A stretch of 64,000 bases of DNA from Piscinibacter sp. XHJ-5 (lineage in GTDB: Bacteria; Pseudomonadota; Gammaproteobacteria; Burkholderiales; Burkholderiaceae_C), in NCBI RefSeq assembly GCF_029855045.1, contig NZ_CP123228.1, positions 1,612,001-1,676,000 on the forward strand, written 5' to 3'. This document shows, piece by piece, positions 1 to 11,015 of the stretch. Under the pieces are notes generated by a model. That model was not told the origin of the DNA. It was given only the letters and a program-made list of their open reading frames with translations, and searched no databases. Numbering within the stretch: the stretch's first letter is position 1; every line of letters starts with the position of its first letter. Position numbers and translations under genes: made by a program.

Positions 1-125
1 GCGAAGGCATGGCCGACCCCCTGCGCATGCAGCAGGGCGACGGCCTTCGGCGCCGACTTGTTATCGAGGGCCAGCCGGAAGACTTGGTCCAGCGTGAGAT
101 GTGCGGCCGGCGCGGTGGTTTCCAT
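1..125 (-). CDS. N-terminus of an unrecognised protein, cut by window edge
   Basis: An ATG on the minus strand at 125 opens a frame that stays open to the window edge (about 41 codons seen, starting METTAPAAHLTLDQVF). The visible part looks like a small helical protein: LTLDQVFRLALDN, then SAPKAVALLHAQGVGHAF. I do not recognise the family. It is divergent from the histidine phosphatase gene, with about 260 bases between the two starts that must hold both promoters. No strong ribosome binding site is visible upstream of the ATG. It could be a chance frame in GC-rich DNA, so confidence is low. Confidence 0.35.
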   Translation of the reverse strand, partial: METTAPAAHLTLDQVFRLALDNKSAPKAVALLHAQGVGHAF

Positions 126-388
126 GCAACTGTCTCGGTTGGCGACGCCGTGGCGGCGTTCGAGTGCGTTCATTGTCGAAAGGCGGTCGCGTCACCGCCA
201 TCGACAGATTGCCGAGCCCGCCTTGTCTTTTTCAGCAGCGCCCTAGGACTTGCGCCGAGTGCGCATCGGAATTCGCCGCATTCGGTCGTGGACGCGTACC
301 ATGATGTTCGCCGGGCGTGTTCCGATGCGGAGCCGAGGTTCCAACTGCGCAGCTCCCATCGGCCGCCGCGCCACAGGAGTGCGGTTCC

Positions 389-1057
389 ATGCAAGCGGGG
401 TCATTGCCAAGAGCTCGTGCCGGATGGGCTTTTGCGACGCTGGCATCGCTCGTGGCGCTTGCGCCAGCACCGCAGATCCGGGCGCAAGACACGGCCGTCA
501 TCGACAACGCCCCATCGTCGGCGCCGGCATCCACGCTCCGAGGCGCCGACCTCGTGTCGGCGTTGAGACGCGGCGGCTACGTCGTGTACTTCCGCCACAC
601 GGCCACGGACTTCTCGAAGAACGATTCGGGCATGCAGGACTATGGCGACTGCCAGAACCAGCGCCCGTTGTCGGAGCAGGGTCGGCGGGATGCGATGGAG
701 ATCGGTCGGCAGATCCGGACGCTTCGACTGGCGCGCGGCGATGTCCTGGCCAGCCCGTTGTGCCGCACGATGGAGCATGCACGGCTCATGCTCCAGGACG
801 TGACGCCGCGTCCCGAGGTCCGTGAATCGCAGGGCGGCGACCATGCAGGGCTCAAGCGCTTGCTGGCCTCACCGGTGCCGCAAGCACGCAACCGATGGAT
901 CGTGGGCCATGGCAACCCATTCCGAGCCGTGGCAGGGCCTCCGCATCTGGCTGAAGGCGAGGCGGCCGTCATCGAGCCCGGCATCACTCGCTGGACCGTG
1001 GTGGCGAGAATCCAGGTCGACGACTGGCGGGCCTTGGCGGCCGCAACGCCAAACTAG
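389..1057 (+). CDS. Secreted histidine phosphatase family protein
   Basis: A 222-residue member of the histidine phosphatase (phosphoglycerate mutase-like) superfamily, which transfers phosphate through a catalytic histidine. The RH motif is in VVYFRHTATD and the second histidine in WIVGHGNPF; the spacing fits the short branch of the family. The N-terminus has a basic stretch, a hydrophobic segment (FATLASLVALAPA) and an AQ-type cleavage site, so export to the periplasm is likely. I chose the ATG at 389 because AGGAG sits at 375-379; a longer open frame upstream lacks a signal peptide at its start. Substrate is unknown. No operon partner: the next gene is convergent. Confidence 0.75.
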   Translation: MQAGSLPRARAGWAFATLASLVALAPAPQIRAQDTAVIDNAPSSAPASTLRGADLVSALRRGGYVVYFRHTATDFSKNDSGMQDYGDCQNQRPLSEQGRRDAMEIGRQIRTLRLARGDVLASPLCRTMEHARLMLQDVTPRPEVRESQGGDHAGLKRLLASPVPQARNRWIVGHGNPFRAVAGPPHLAEGEAAVIEPGITRWTVVARIQVDDWRALAAATPN

Positions 1058-1073
1058 ATGGAACAGGAGAAAT

Positions 1074-1108
1074 CCTCTCCCGCGTGCGGGAGCGGGGCAG
1101 GGTGAGGG
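1074..1108. repeat. REP-like palindromic sequence
   Basis: Between two convergent genes lies an imperfect palindrome of the CTCTCCCGC / GCGGGAGCGGGG type followed by GGTGAGGGC. Such sequences are common dispersed extragenic palindromes in GC-rich proteobacteria. It may also help end transcription from either side. Only one copy is seen in this window, so the repeat status rests on resemblance. Confidence 0.4.
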
Positions 1109-1136
1109 CCGTGCGCAAGCCCAGTCCGACCGGCTT

Positions 1137-3551
<2,415 letters not shown>

Positions 3552-3602
3552 GGAACGCAGGTGCTTCCCGCGGGCCGAAGCCTGCGGTGTCGCGGTGTCC
3601 GC

Positions 3603-4448
3603 TCAAGGCGCGAGGTGGCGCCGCAGGAACTCGTCGGTCGCCGCATCCACCAGCGACGGGTGCGTGATCGGCCCCATGTGGCCGAGGCCCTCGAAGGTCA
3701 TCGTCTCGACCCGCGGCAGTGTGCGCGCCAGCAGCGTGGCGACCGCGCGCGCCGACGGCGGGGTCTCGCAGCCCTGCATCAGCAGCACCGGCATCCCGAG
3801 CGCCCGGAAGGCGGCGAGCGGCGTGGTCTCGCCGAGCAGCGCCTCGCCCCAACCCTGCACGTTGACGATGGCGGCCTCGATCGCGCTGCGCTGCGACTCG
3901 GGCTTGGCGGCCCAGGCGCCGGCACCCATCCAATAGTCGATGAAGGCTTCGGCCGCAGCGCCGCGATTGCCGGCGGCCAGGGCCGCCGCGGCCCGCGCCA
4001 CCGTGTCGCGGATGCCGTCGGCCGCGTTCGGCGCCGGCGCTGCGGCATCGACCAGCGCGAACAGCGTCGGCTCGTAGAGGACCAGCGCGTGCACCCGCTC
4101 GGGCTGCTTCAATGCGGCGAGCAGCGCGACGGCCGCGCCGTACGAGTGGCCGACCAGCGCGAACGGCGCGCCGGCGCGCTCGAACACCGGCTCCAGCAGC
4201 GCCACTTCGTCGTGCAGCGTCAGTGGGCGGTCGGTCGGCCAGGCCGGACCCCGGCCGGCGCCGTGGGTGTCCGGCGCCAGCACGCGGTGGCGCGGCGCCA
4301 GCCGGTCCATCAGCGGCCGCCACTGCGACGAGCTGCTCGCGTTGCAGTGGATGCAGACCACGCCCGGACCGCTGCCGGCTTCGCGGTGGAAGGGCACGGC
4401 CGGCAGGACCGGGCGCTCGTCGATCGCGGCGGTGACCATGGTGTTCAT
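3603..4448 (-). CDS. Alpha/beta-fold hydrolase
   Basis: 281 residues with the alpha/beta hydrolase layout: a GVVCIHCNASSSSQW oxyanion region, nucleophile elbow GHSYGAA (catalytic Ser), and a late histidine in FEGLGHMGP. The acidic residue probably lies before that. The family includes esterases, C-C hydrolases and haloperoxidase-like enzymes, so the substrate cannot be named. The ATG at 4448 overlaps the stop of the methyltransferase gene (ATGA), so the two are translationally coupled and probably act in one pathway. Cytosolic; no signal peptide. Confidence 0.85.
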   Translation of the reverse strand: MNTMVTAAIDERPVLPAVPFHREAGSGPGVVCIHCNASSSSQWRPLMDRLAPRHRVLAPDTHGAGRGPAWPTDRPLTLHDEVALLEPVFERAGAPFALVGHSYGAAVALLAALKQPERVHALVLYEPTLFALVDAAAPAPNAADGIRDTVARAAAALAAGNRGAAAEAFIDYWMGAGAWAAKPESQRSAIEAAIVNVQGWGEALLGETTPLAAFRALGMPVLLMQGCETPPSARAVATLLARTLPRVETMTFEGLGHMGPITHPSLVDAATDEFLRRHLAP

Positions 4449-5257
4449 CGCCGCGTGACGACGACCTCGAGGTATTCGCTGGGCACGACCAGCGAGGCAC
4501 CCCCGGCGCGGTTCATGCGCGTCAGCAGCGTCGTCAGATCGCGCTCCAGGGCCTGCGCAGCGTCGGCCGGCAGCGCGGCAAACGCCTTGTGGATGGGGCC
4601 GTACCAGGTGCGGAAGACGTCGATGAAGTGCGCCGCGCAGCGGTAGCGGAAATTGAAGATGCGCGGCGTCACCGAGATGGCGCCGGCCGTCTCGCCGAAC
4701 AGGGCGTGCAGGTTGGCCTCGACGCCCCAGCGTGATGGCGGCTGCACGCCCGCCGGCGGCGGCAGGTGGCGGCCCAGGGTCTTGAAGACCTGGCCGATGA
4801 AGCCCTCGGGCGTCCAGTTCGCCAGGCCGATGCGGCCGCCGGGGCGGCACACGCGCGCCAGCTCGGCGGCGGCGCGCGACTGGTCGGGCGAGAACATCAC
4901 GCCGAAGGTCGACAGCACCGCGTCGAAGCTGGCGTCGTCGAACGGCAGGGCCTCGGCGTCGGCGACCTGGAAGGTGGCCTGCAGGCGTTCGGCGCGGGCG
5001 CGCTCGGCGCCGCGTTCGAGCAGGCTGCCGACGTAGTCGGTCGACGTCACGATGCAGCCTCGGCGCGCCGCGGCCAGCGTGGCATTGCCATTGCCGGCAG
5101 CCACGTCGAGCACGCGCTCGTCCGTGCGCAGGTCGCAGGCCTCGGCGAGGTGCTCGCCGACGATCTGCAGCGTGGTGCCGATGACGGCGTAGTCGCCGCT
5201 GGCCCAGGCGGCCTGATGGCGGGTCTTCAAGGCGTTCAGGTCCGTCGGTGCATTCAT
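4445..5257 (-). CDS. Class I SAM-dependent methyltransferase
   Basis: 270 residues. The SAM-binding motif I is VLDVAAGNGNATLAAA (about residues 48-63), followed by the acidic end of beta-2 (STDYVGSLL) and PFDDASFDAVLSTFGVMF, typical of the UbiE/Methyltransf_11 group. The start at 5257 is preceded by GAGGAA at good spacing. It is the first gene of a two-gene operon with the alpha/beta hydrolase and is divergent from the winged-helix/ATPase regulator, with about 125 bases between starts. That arrangement suggests the regulator controls this operon (inference). Substrate unknown. Confidence 0.85.
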   Translation of the reverse strand: MNAPTDLNALKTRHQAAWASGDYAVIGTTLQIVGEHLAEACDLRTDERVLDVAAGNGNATLAAARRGCIVTSTDYVGSLLERGAERARAERLQATFQVADAEALPFDDASFDAVLSTFGVMFSPDQSRAAAELARVCRPGGRIGLANWTPEGFIGQVFKTLGRHLPPPAGVQPPSRWGVEANLHALFGETAGAISVTPRIFNFRYRCAAHFIDVFRTWYGPIHKAFAALPADAAQALERDLTTLLTRMNRAGGASLVVPSEYLEVVVTRR

Positions 5258-5383
5258 GGGTCATTCCTCATGGGGTGATGCCGGGATCGGCTGCCCGCAG
5301 TCTGTCCAGCGCGCCCTGGGGCCGCCATCTCGGCGCCGTGAATCGTTGTGAAAACCGACGGCGCGTTAATCTTCGGCGCCAGG

Positions 5384-7930
5384 ATGTCGACAACCCCAGC
5401 CTCCCCGCAGGCGTACCGCTTCGGGCGCTTTGAACTGCGGCCGGCGCAACGCCTGCTGCTGGCCGACGGCGTGCCGCAGGCCCTCGGCGGGCGCGCCTTC
5501 GACCTGCTGCTGGTGCTGGTCGCCGAGCGCGAGCGCGTGGTGCCGCACGACGAGCTGCTGGCGCGCGTCTGGCCCGGCCTCGTGGTCGAGGAGAACAACC
5601 TGCGCCAGCATGTGTCCGGCTTGCGCAAGCTGCTCGGGGCGCAGGCGCTGGCGACGGTGCCGGGTCGTGGCTACCGCTTTTCGCTGCCGCTGGACGAAGG
5701 CCCCGCAGCAGTCGTCGCACCGCCTGCCGCGGGCCATGGCCTGCCGGCCAACAAGCCAACGCTGATCGGCCGCGAGGACGACCTGGCCGCGGTGCTGGCC
5801 CTGCTTGCCGATACCCACCTGCTGACCCTGGTCGGTGCCGGCGGCGTCGGCAAGACGCGCATGGCGCTCGAGGTCGCGGACCGCGTCATCGCCGGCTTCC
5901 CCGACGGCGTCTGCTTTGTCGAGCTGGCGCCGGTGACCGACCCATCGCTGGTCGTGCGCACCGTGGCCAGCGTGCTCGACGTGCACGAGGAGGCGACGCG
6001 GCCGCTGCTCGACACCTTGCTCGATGTTCTGCGCCGCCGGCGCATGCTGCTGATCCTCGACAACTGCGAGCACCTGATCGAGCGCTGCGCGACCTTCGCC
6101 GAGCAGGTGCTGCGGCACAGCGCCGGCACACGCACGCTCGCGACCAGCCGCGAGGCGCTCGGCGTGGCCGGCGAGGTGGCCTGGCGGCTGCCGTCGTTGC
6201 GCACCGCGCCGCCCCAGGCCGCTGGCTCCATCGACCAGTTCCTGGCCTATCCGGCCAGCCGCCTGTTCGTCGAGCGCGCGCAGGCCGTGGCCCCAGGCTT
6301 TCGCCTGACCGTCGCGAACCTGGGCGCGGCGGCGCGCGTGTGCCACCAGCTCGACGGTATTCCCCTGGCCCTGGAACTTGCCGCGGCGCGGGTCGGCGCG
6401 CTGACCGTCGAGCAGCTCGCCGAGCGCCTCGACAACCGCTTCGCGCTCCTGACCCGCGGCCGGCGCACGGGGCTGCAGCGTCACCAGACGCTGCGCTCGC
6501 TCATCGACTGGAGCCATGAGCTGCTCGACGAGCCCGAGCGCCTGCTCCTGCGACGGCTGTCGCAGTTCGCCGGTGGCTGGACGCTCGACGGTGCCGAGGC
6601 CGTGTGCAGCGCGCCGCCGATCGTGCGCGGCCAGGTGCTCGACCTGCTGGCCCAGCTGGTCGAAAAGTCACTGGTCGTGCTCGACACCCAGGGCGACGAG
6701 CCGCGCTACCGGCTGCTCGAGACCATCCGGCAGTACGGGCTGGAGAAGCTGCTGATCGCCGACGAGCTCGAGGAAACCCGCCGCCGCCACCTGGCCTACT
6801 GCGGCGAGCTGGCCGAGCGAATCCGGCCGCTGCTGACGCGCGCGGAGCAGCTGCGCTGGCACGCGCGTGCCGAGACGGAGCTCGACAACTTCCGGCTCGC
6901 GCTGCAGTGGTCTCTGCGCTCCGGATACGCCGAAGAAGGCCTGCGCTTGTTCAGCTCGCTGACACGCTTCTGGTACAAGAACATGCACTGGAAGGAGATG
7001 GTCGGCTGGCAGGAACGGCTGGCACAAGCCTTCCGCCGCGAAGGCCGGGCGCCCTCGATCCACTACGCGCGCTCGTTCTATGGCGCGGGCATGCTGGCCA
7101 CCAACTTCGACCCGCCGCTCGGACGTCAGCTGTGCGAGCAGTGCATCGAAGCTTCTCGGCCGCTCGGCTTCGACGAGGGTCTGGCCTGGTCGCTGATGTG
7201 GATGGGCTACATCGACACGCGCCGGCGCGACCCTGCGACCGCGCGGCTGTTCGAAGACAGCCTGACTCACGGCCGGCGCATCGAGGACCCCTGGCGCCGG
7301 GCCTTCCTGCTCGCCCAGGCGCTGATCTGCTATGCAGGCTACGAGGCGCTGATGGGACGCGACGAATCGGCCGAGGCCATGGTTGCCGAATGCGAAGCGC
7401 AGATTGCCAAGATCGGCAGCGACAAGCTCTACATCGGCCACGGCCGCGCACTGCTCGGCACGATCGCCATTCGTCGTGGCCAGTTCGAGCTTGCGCAGCA
7501 ACTGCTCACGCAGAGCCTGGCGCTGTACCGCGAGGTGGAGTCGACCTTCGACATCGCCGGCAGCCTGGCGCAGCAAGGCTTCCTGGCGCTGCGGCGAAAC
7601 GATCCGGCTCAGGCGCTGGCATTGTTCCGGCAGAGCCTGCCGATGTACCGCAACTATCCGACATCGCCAGGCGTGACCCGGGGCCTCGCGCAGCTGATGA
7701 TCGCCTTCGCTGCCTGCGGCCAACCGCGCGTCGCGGCGCGGCTGGCCGGCGTGTTGGGGGCCGAGGCCGCGCCTGCCGAACTGTCGGGCACCGTCAAGCG
7801 CGCCTACGAGGACGCACTGGCCGATGTGCGGCGCGCGCTCGAACCCGCTGAACACGAGCACGAGCTCGAGGCCGGGCGCGCGATGGATCGCGAAGCGGCC
7901 ATCGACTACGCGCTGGCCGCTGCAGGCTGA
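5384..7930 (+). CDS. Winged-helix transcriptional regulator with NTPase and TPR-like region
   Basis: 848 residues. An OmpR/PhoB-type winged helix (about 12-102, with RVWPGLVVEENNLRQHVSGL and GRGYRF) is followed by an ATPase of the STAND/NB-ARC type: Walker A GAGGVGKTR at 151-159 and Walker B MLLILDNCEH at 221-230. The C-terminal half is helical and repeat-like. This matches the COG3903 group of predicted ATPase regulators, which lack a receiver domain. ATG at 5384 starts just before the winged helix; a GTG at 5348 in frame would add 12 residues, and neither has a good ribosome binding site. Divergent from the methyltransferase-hydrolase operon, its likely target. Confidence 0.8.
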   Translation: MSTTPASPQAYRFGRFELRPAQRLLLADGVPQALGGRAFDLLLVLVAERERVVPHDELLARVWPGLVVEENNLRQHVSGLRKLLGAQALATVPGRGYRFSLPLDEGPAAVVAPPAAGHGLPANKPTLIGREDDLAAVLALLADTHLLTLVGAGGVGKTRMALEVADRVIAGFPDGVCFVELAPVTDPSLVVRTVASVLDVHEEATRPLLDTLLDVLRRRRMLLILDNCEHLIERCATFAEQVLRHSAGTRTLATSREALGVAGEVAWRLPSLRTAPPQAAGSIDQFLAYPASRLFVERAQAVAPGFRLTVANLGAAARVCHQLDGIPLALELAAARVGALTVEQLAERLDNRFALLTRGRRTGLQRHQTLRSLIDWSHELLDEPERLLLRRLSQFAGGWTLDGAEAVCSAPPIVRGQVLDLLAQLVEKSLVVLDTQGDEPRYRLLETIRQYGLEKLLIADELEETRRRHLAYCGELAERIRPLLTRAEQLRWHARAETELDNFRLALQWSLRSGYAEEGLRLFSSLTRFWYKNMHWKEMVGWQERLAQAFRREGRAPSIHYARSFYGAGMLATNFDPPLGRQLCEQCIEASRPLGFDEGLAWSLMWMGYIDTRRRDPATARLFEDSLTHGRRIEDPWRRAFLLAQALICYAGYEALMGRDESAEAMVAECEAQIAKIGSDKLYIGHGRALLGTIAIRRGQFELAQQLLTQSLALYREVESTFDIAGSLAQQGFLALRRNDPAQALALFRQSLPMYRNYPTSPGVTRGLAQLMIAFAACGQPRVAARLAGVLGAEAAPAELSGTVKRAYEDALADVRRALEPAEHEHELEAGRAMDREAAIDYALAAAG

Positions 7931-7980
7931 ACACCTCGCGCGACGGCGCCGAGGCGCCCGTTGTCACGATCGTTGCGCGA

Positions 7981-8313
7981 TCAGGCCGTGGCGCTCGACG
8001 CCGTCGACCCGGAGCTGACCCCGCCCGCAGGGTGGGCGTTCGCGTGGATGAAGGTGATCTTCGGAAAGTTCAGGCAGGTCGTCGTTCCGGCCTCCACGTC
8101 GATGCCGGGCGTGGCGGCTTTGTCGGCTTCCTGCTGCGTGTGCGCTGCACTGCCGCCGAAGGTGTAGGTGATCTTGGGAAAGTTGAAGGCGGTCAAGGTA
8201 TCGGCATGGGGTTCGATGCCGGTGGTGCCGGCGTTGTGCGTCTCTTGCGCGGCATGCGCCGCACCGGCGCCGCAGGCAGCGACCACGATCAAGGCTTGCA
8301 AGGTGTGCTTCAT
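7981..8313 (-). CDS. Small secreted protein with a duplicated GI-x-NFPKIT motif
   Basis: 110 residues. A clear signal peptide ([21 protein letters not shown]) is followed by a polar mature part of about 88 residues. The mature part contains two related units: GIEPHADTLTAFNFPKITYT and GIDVEAGTTTCLNFPKITFI, which share GI(E/D), a threonine pair and NFPKIT. I do not recognise the family. The ATG at 8313 is chosen because it opens the signal peptide; an in-frame extension upstream has no protein-like character. It stands alone, convergent with the regulator gene. Confidence 0.6.
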   Translation of the reverse strand: MKHTLQALIVVAACGAGAAHAAQETHNAGTTGIEPHADTLTAFNFPKITYTFGGSAAHTQQEADKAATPGIDVEAGTTTCLNFPKITFIHANAHPAGGVSSGSTASSATA

Positions 8314-8774
8314 TCTGAGTCCATCAGTCGTCAAGTAGGAGGGTAGACATATCGACGCCTTCTCCGTCCGCAGGGGTCGGGCCGGCGCGATACCGCTTTC
8401 GGGGCGCGCGATCTCGGCGCCCCCAGGAAGCACTATCGAAATCGACGTGCAAAAGCCGACATGCGGCCGGTGGGCGGAGGGCCTCGACCGCATTCCATTG
8501 CGGAATTCGCTGCCGGACGTGGTGCCTGCTGGTCGTTCGTCGCGGGCACTTCGGGCGTGTACCCGTACCCCGAGACGAAGCGCGCCGCGTGAGGCCGTGG
8601 GCGCTGCACCGCCTTCGAACTTGAACAGCGCAGAAACGTATGACGGTGGAGAGTCGCCTCGCTGACACTGGCGCGTGCGTGGTCCGAAGGCAATCAGGAC
8701 CTGCCGAAGATCGCCGCGGGTCGATCGGCCCAGTCAATCGGCGGATGCGCCGCAGTGGACGTTCCGGGTGCCGG
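8314..8774. other. Gap of about 460 bases with no gene seen
   Basis: This stretch separates the small secreted protein gene from the DMT transporter gene, both on the minus strand. Open frames here look like chance frames of GC-rich DNA. It should contain the promoter of the secreted protein gene. I see no clear hairpin, RNA gene or repeat. Confidence 0.4.
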
Positions 8775-9650
8775 TCAGGCCGCCGTCGCCGGCTTGAACA
8801 GCGCCAGGGCGAGGCCAACCGCGCAGCAGGACATCGAGGCCCACTGCACCGCTCCCAGCGGCTCGCGGTGGACGATGGCGCCGGACACCATGGCCACCAC
8901 CGGCACCATCACCGCCGACATCGCGGCGACGTTCGCAGGCAGCATGCCCACGATCGCGAACCAGGCGACGTTGCCGATGGCGATGGGGACCAGGGTGATG
9001 TAGGCAATGATCAGGATGCTTGTCGTCGACGGCACGAACCACATGGCGTCGCGGGCAAACCAGAATGCGCCGATGACGATGGGTACCGCGGCAATGAGCA
9101 ATTGCCACGCCGTCAGCACCAGCGGCGACACCGGCACCGGGTTGCGCTTGATGATGACGGTGCCCACCGCCCAACCGACGCCGGCGAGCAGCCCCAGGAA
9201 GAAGCCGAGCGGAGCCTTGGCATACGCATCGATGCCGTTCACGATCAGGAGCGCCACGCCCAGGCCGCCAAAGGCCAGACCGGCCAGCACCCGAACGGCG
9301 GGCTGCTCGCCCAGCAGTGTCCACGTGATCAACGCCGCCCACAGCGGCATGGTGAATCCCAGGATGGCTGCCTGCCCTGATGGAATGAGGACGGCCGCAT
9401 AGGTGCTGGCCACGTTCCAGACGAAGAAGTACGCCAACGACGACATCACCATCGTCGCCCAGTGCGCGCGCGGGATGCGCAGCGATTCATCGCGCATGCG
9501 CGCAAGCGCCAGCAGCACGAGACTTGCGCTGACCAGGCTCACGGCGCGGAATGTCCACACCGACACTTCGCGCACGGCGAGCGGGAACAGCGGCCAGTTG
9601 GTGCCCCAGACGAGGGTGAGAATGATGACGAACGGGATGGCTTTGCGCAC
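8775..9650 (-). CDS. EamA/DMT-family permease
   Basis: 291 residues with about ten hydrophobic segments arranged as two five-helix EamA halves. The start MRKAIPFVIILTLVWGTNWP and the PSGQAAILGFTMPLWAALI segment are typical of the drug/metabolite transporter superfamily. These inner-membrane carriers usually export amino acids or other small metabolites, but the substrate cannot be read from the sequence. Monocistronic, and divergent from the ABC-transporter operon that begins at 9859. Confidence 0.85.
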   Translation of the reverse strand: MRKAIPFVIILTLVWGTNWPLFPLAVREVSVWTFRAVSLVSASLVLLALARMRDESLRIPRAHWATMVMSSLAYFFVWNVASTYAAVLIPSGQAAILGFTMPLWAALITWTLLGEQPAVRVLAGLAFGGLGVALLIVNGIDAYAKAPLGFFLGLLAGVGWAVGTVIIKRNPVPVSPLVLTAWQLLIAAVPIVIGAFWFARDAMWFVPSTTSILIIAYITLVPIAIGNVAWFAIVGMLPANVAAMSAVMVPVVAMVSGAIVHREPLGAVQWASMSCCAVGLALALFKPATAA

Positions 9651-9858
9651 CGGGGCAGGTTAGCCCAATCGGAGCGTCGCGCGGGATCGCAGGGAGATGC
9701 TCGTCAGCGCGCGGCGTGCCGGCGGCAGGCAGCGTCCGGGCGTGGCCGTTCGGCTTGTGTGCGTCATCGGTGATAACCCTCTTCAGCGTTCGGCCACCGG
9801 CTGGAAATACTGCGGCGACAGCTTGCACCGCCCAGTGCGTTCAACCGCGCACCCCGCC

Positions 9859-10968
9859 ATGGCCCCGCAACCGATCATCGACATCCAAGCGCTGCATGTC
9901 GCCTACGGCAGCACCGAGGTGCTGAAGGGGATCGACTTGGCGATCGAGCGCGGCGCGTTCGTCGCGCTGCTGGGCGCCTCCGGCTGCGGCAAGACCACGC
10001 TGCTGCGCACGCTGTCGGGCTTCATGCCGGCCGCGTCCGGTCGCATCCGAGTCGACGGTCGCGACATCACCGCGCTGCCGCCCGAGAGGCGCGGCATCGC
10101 GATGGTGTTCCAGTCCTACGCACTGTGGTCGCACATGAACGTCGCCGCCAACATCGGCTATGGCCTCAAGTTGCGCGGCGTGCCCAGGGACAGGATCGCC
10201 GAGCGCGTCGAGGCGATGCTTTCGATGCTGGGCCTGCCGGGCTACGGGTCTCGCCGCGTCGACGCACTGTCCGGCGGGCAGCGCCAGCGCGTGGCGCTGG
10301 GGCGCGCGCTTGCCATCGAGCCGAAGATCCTGCTGCTCGACGAGCCGCTGTCGAACCTGGACGCGCGCGTGCGGCTGCAGATGCGGCACGAGATCCGCTC
10401 GCTGCAGCGCAAGCTCGGCGTCACCGCAGTGCTGGTCACCCACGACCGCGAGGAGGCGATGTCGATGGCCGACCGCGTGGTCGTGCTCGACCAGGGCCGC
10501 ATCGCCCAGCAGGGTACGCCACAGGAACTGTTCCAGCGCCCGGCGTCGCCGCATGTGGCAGCGTTCATGGGCGCCGAGAACGTGATCGAGGCCGAGGGTG
10601 CGCTCAGCGCCGGCGCGCTCGACCTGCGCATCCCGGCGCAGCCGCCCGCGCGCCTGGCCGGCGCCCACGTGGCCCGGCTGCCTGACCATGGAGCCGGCGC
10701 TGTATGCGTGCATTTCCGCAGCGAGGCTGCGTCGCTGGTGCGCGCCGGCGCCCGAGGCGCCGCGGCCGGAGACAACGCCCTGCATCTCGCGGGCGTCGTC
10801 GATCAGGTCAGCTACCTCGGCGAGCGCTATCGCTGTGCCGTGCGCACCGGCTGCGGCGAATTCCTGGTCGACCATCCGGAACCGTTAGCACCGGATCAAG
10901 CGGTCACCGTGTGCGTGCCGGCGCAGGCACTGCACGTCTATGCCCGCGACGCATCTGCGCCTCCATGA
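9859..10968 (+). CDS. ABC importer ATP-binding subunit (PotA/FbpC-like)
   Basis: 369 residues. Walker A GASGCGKTT at 39-47, Q-loop Gln85, signature LSGGQ at 137-141, Walker B ILLLDEP at 157-163 and switch His195 are all present. The C-terminal 130 residues form a TOBE-like domain, as in the polyamine/iron/2-aminoethylphosphonate importer ATPases. The ATG at 9859 is chosen because the homology starts there; the open frame extends upstream without protein-like sequence. It is the first gene of the operon 9859-15255. The substrate is inferred from the downstream enzymes to be a phosphate ester. Confidence 0.9.
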   Translation: MAPQPIIDIQALHVAYGSTEVLKGIDLAIERGAFVALLGASGCGKTTLLRTLSGFMPAASGRIRVDGRDITALPPERRGIAMVFQSYALWSHMNVAANIGYGLKLRGVPRDRIAERVEAMLSMLGLPGYGSRRVDALSGGQRQRVALGRALAIEPKILLLDEPLSNLDARVRLQMRHEIRSLQRKLGVTAVLVTHDREEAMSMADRVVVLDQGRIAQQGTPQELFQRPASPHVAAFMGAENVIEAEGALSAGALDLRIPAQPPARLAGAHVARLPDHGAGAVCVHFRSEAASLVRAGARGAAAGDNALHLAGVVDQVSYLGERYRCAVRTGCGEFLVDHPEPLAPDQAVTVCVPAQALHVYARDASAPP

Positions 10969-11015
10969 CCGGGCGCCAAGCCCCGAAGCCCTCGCAACCG
11001 ATCCGAGGAGATTCC

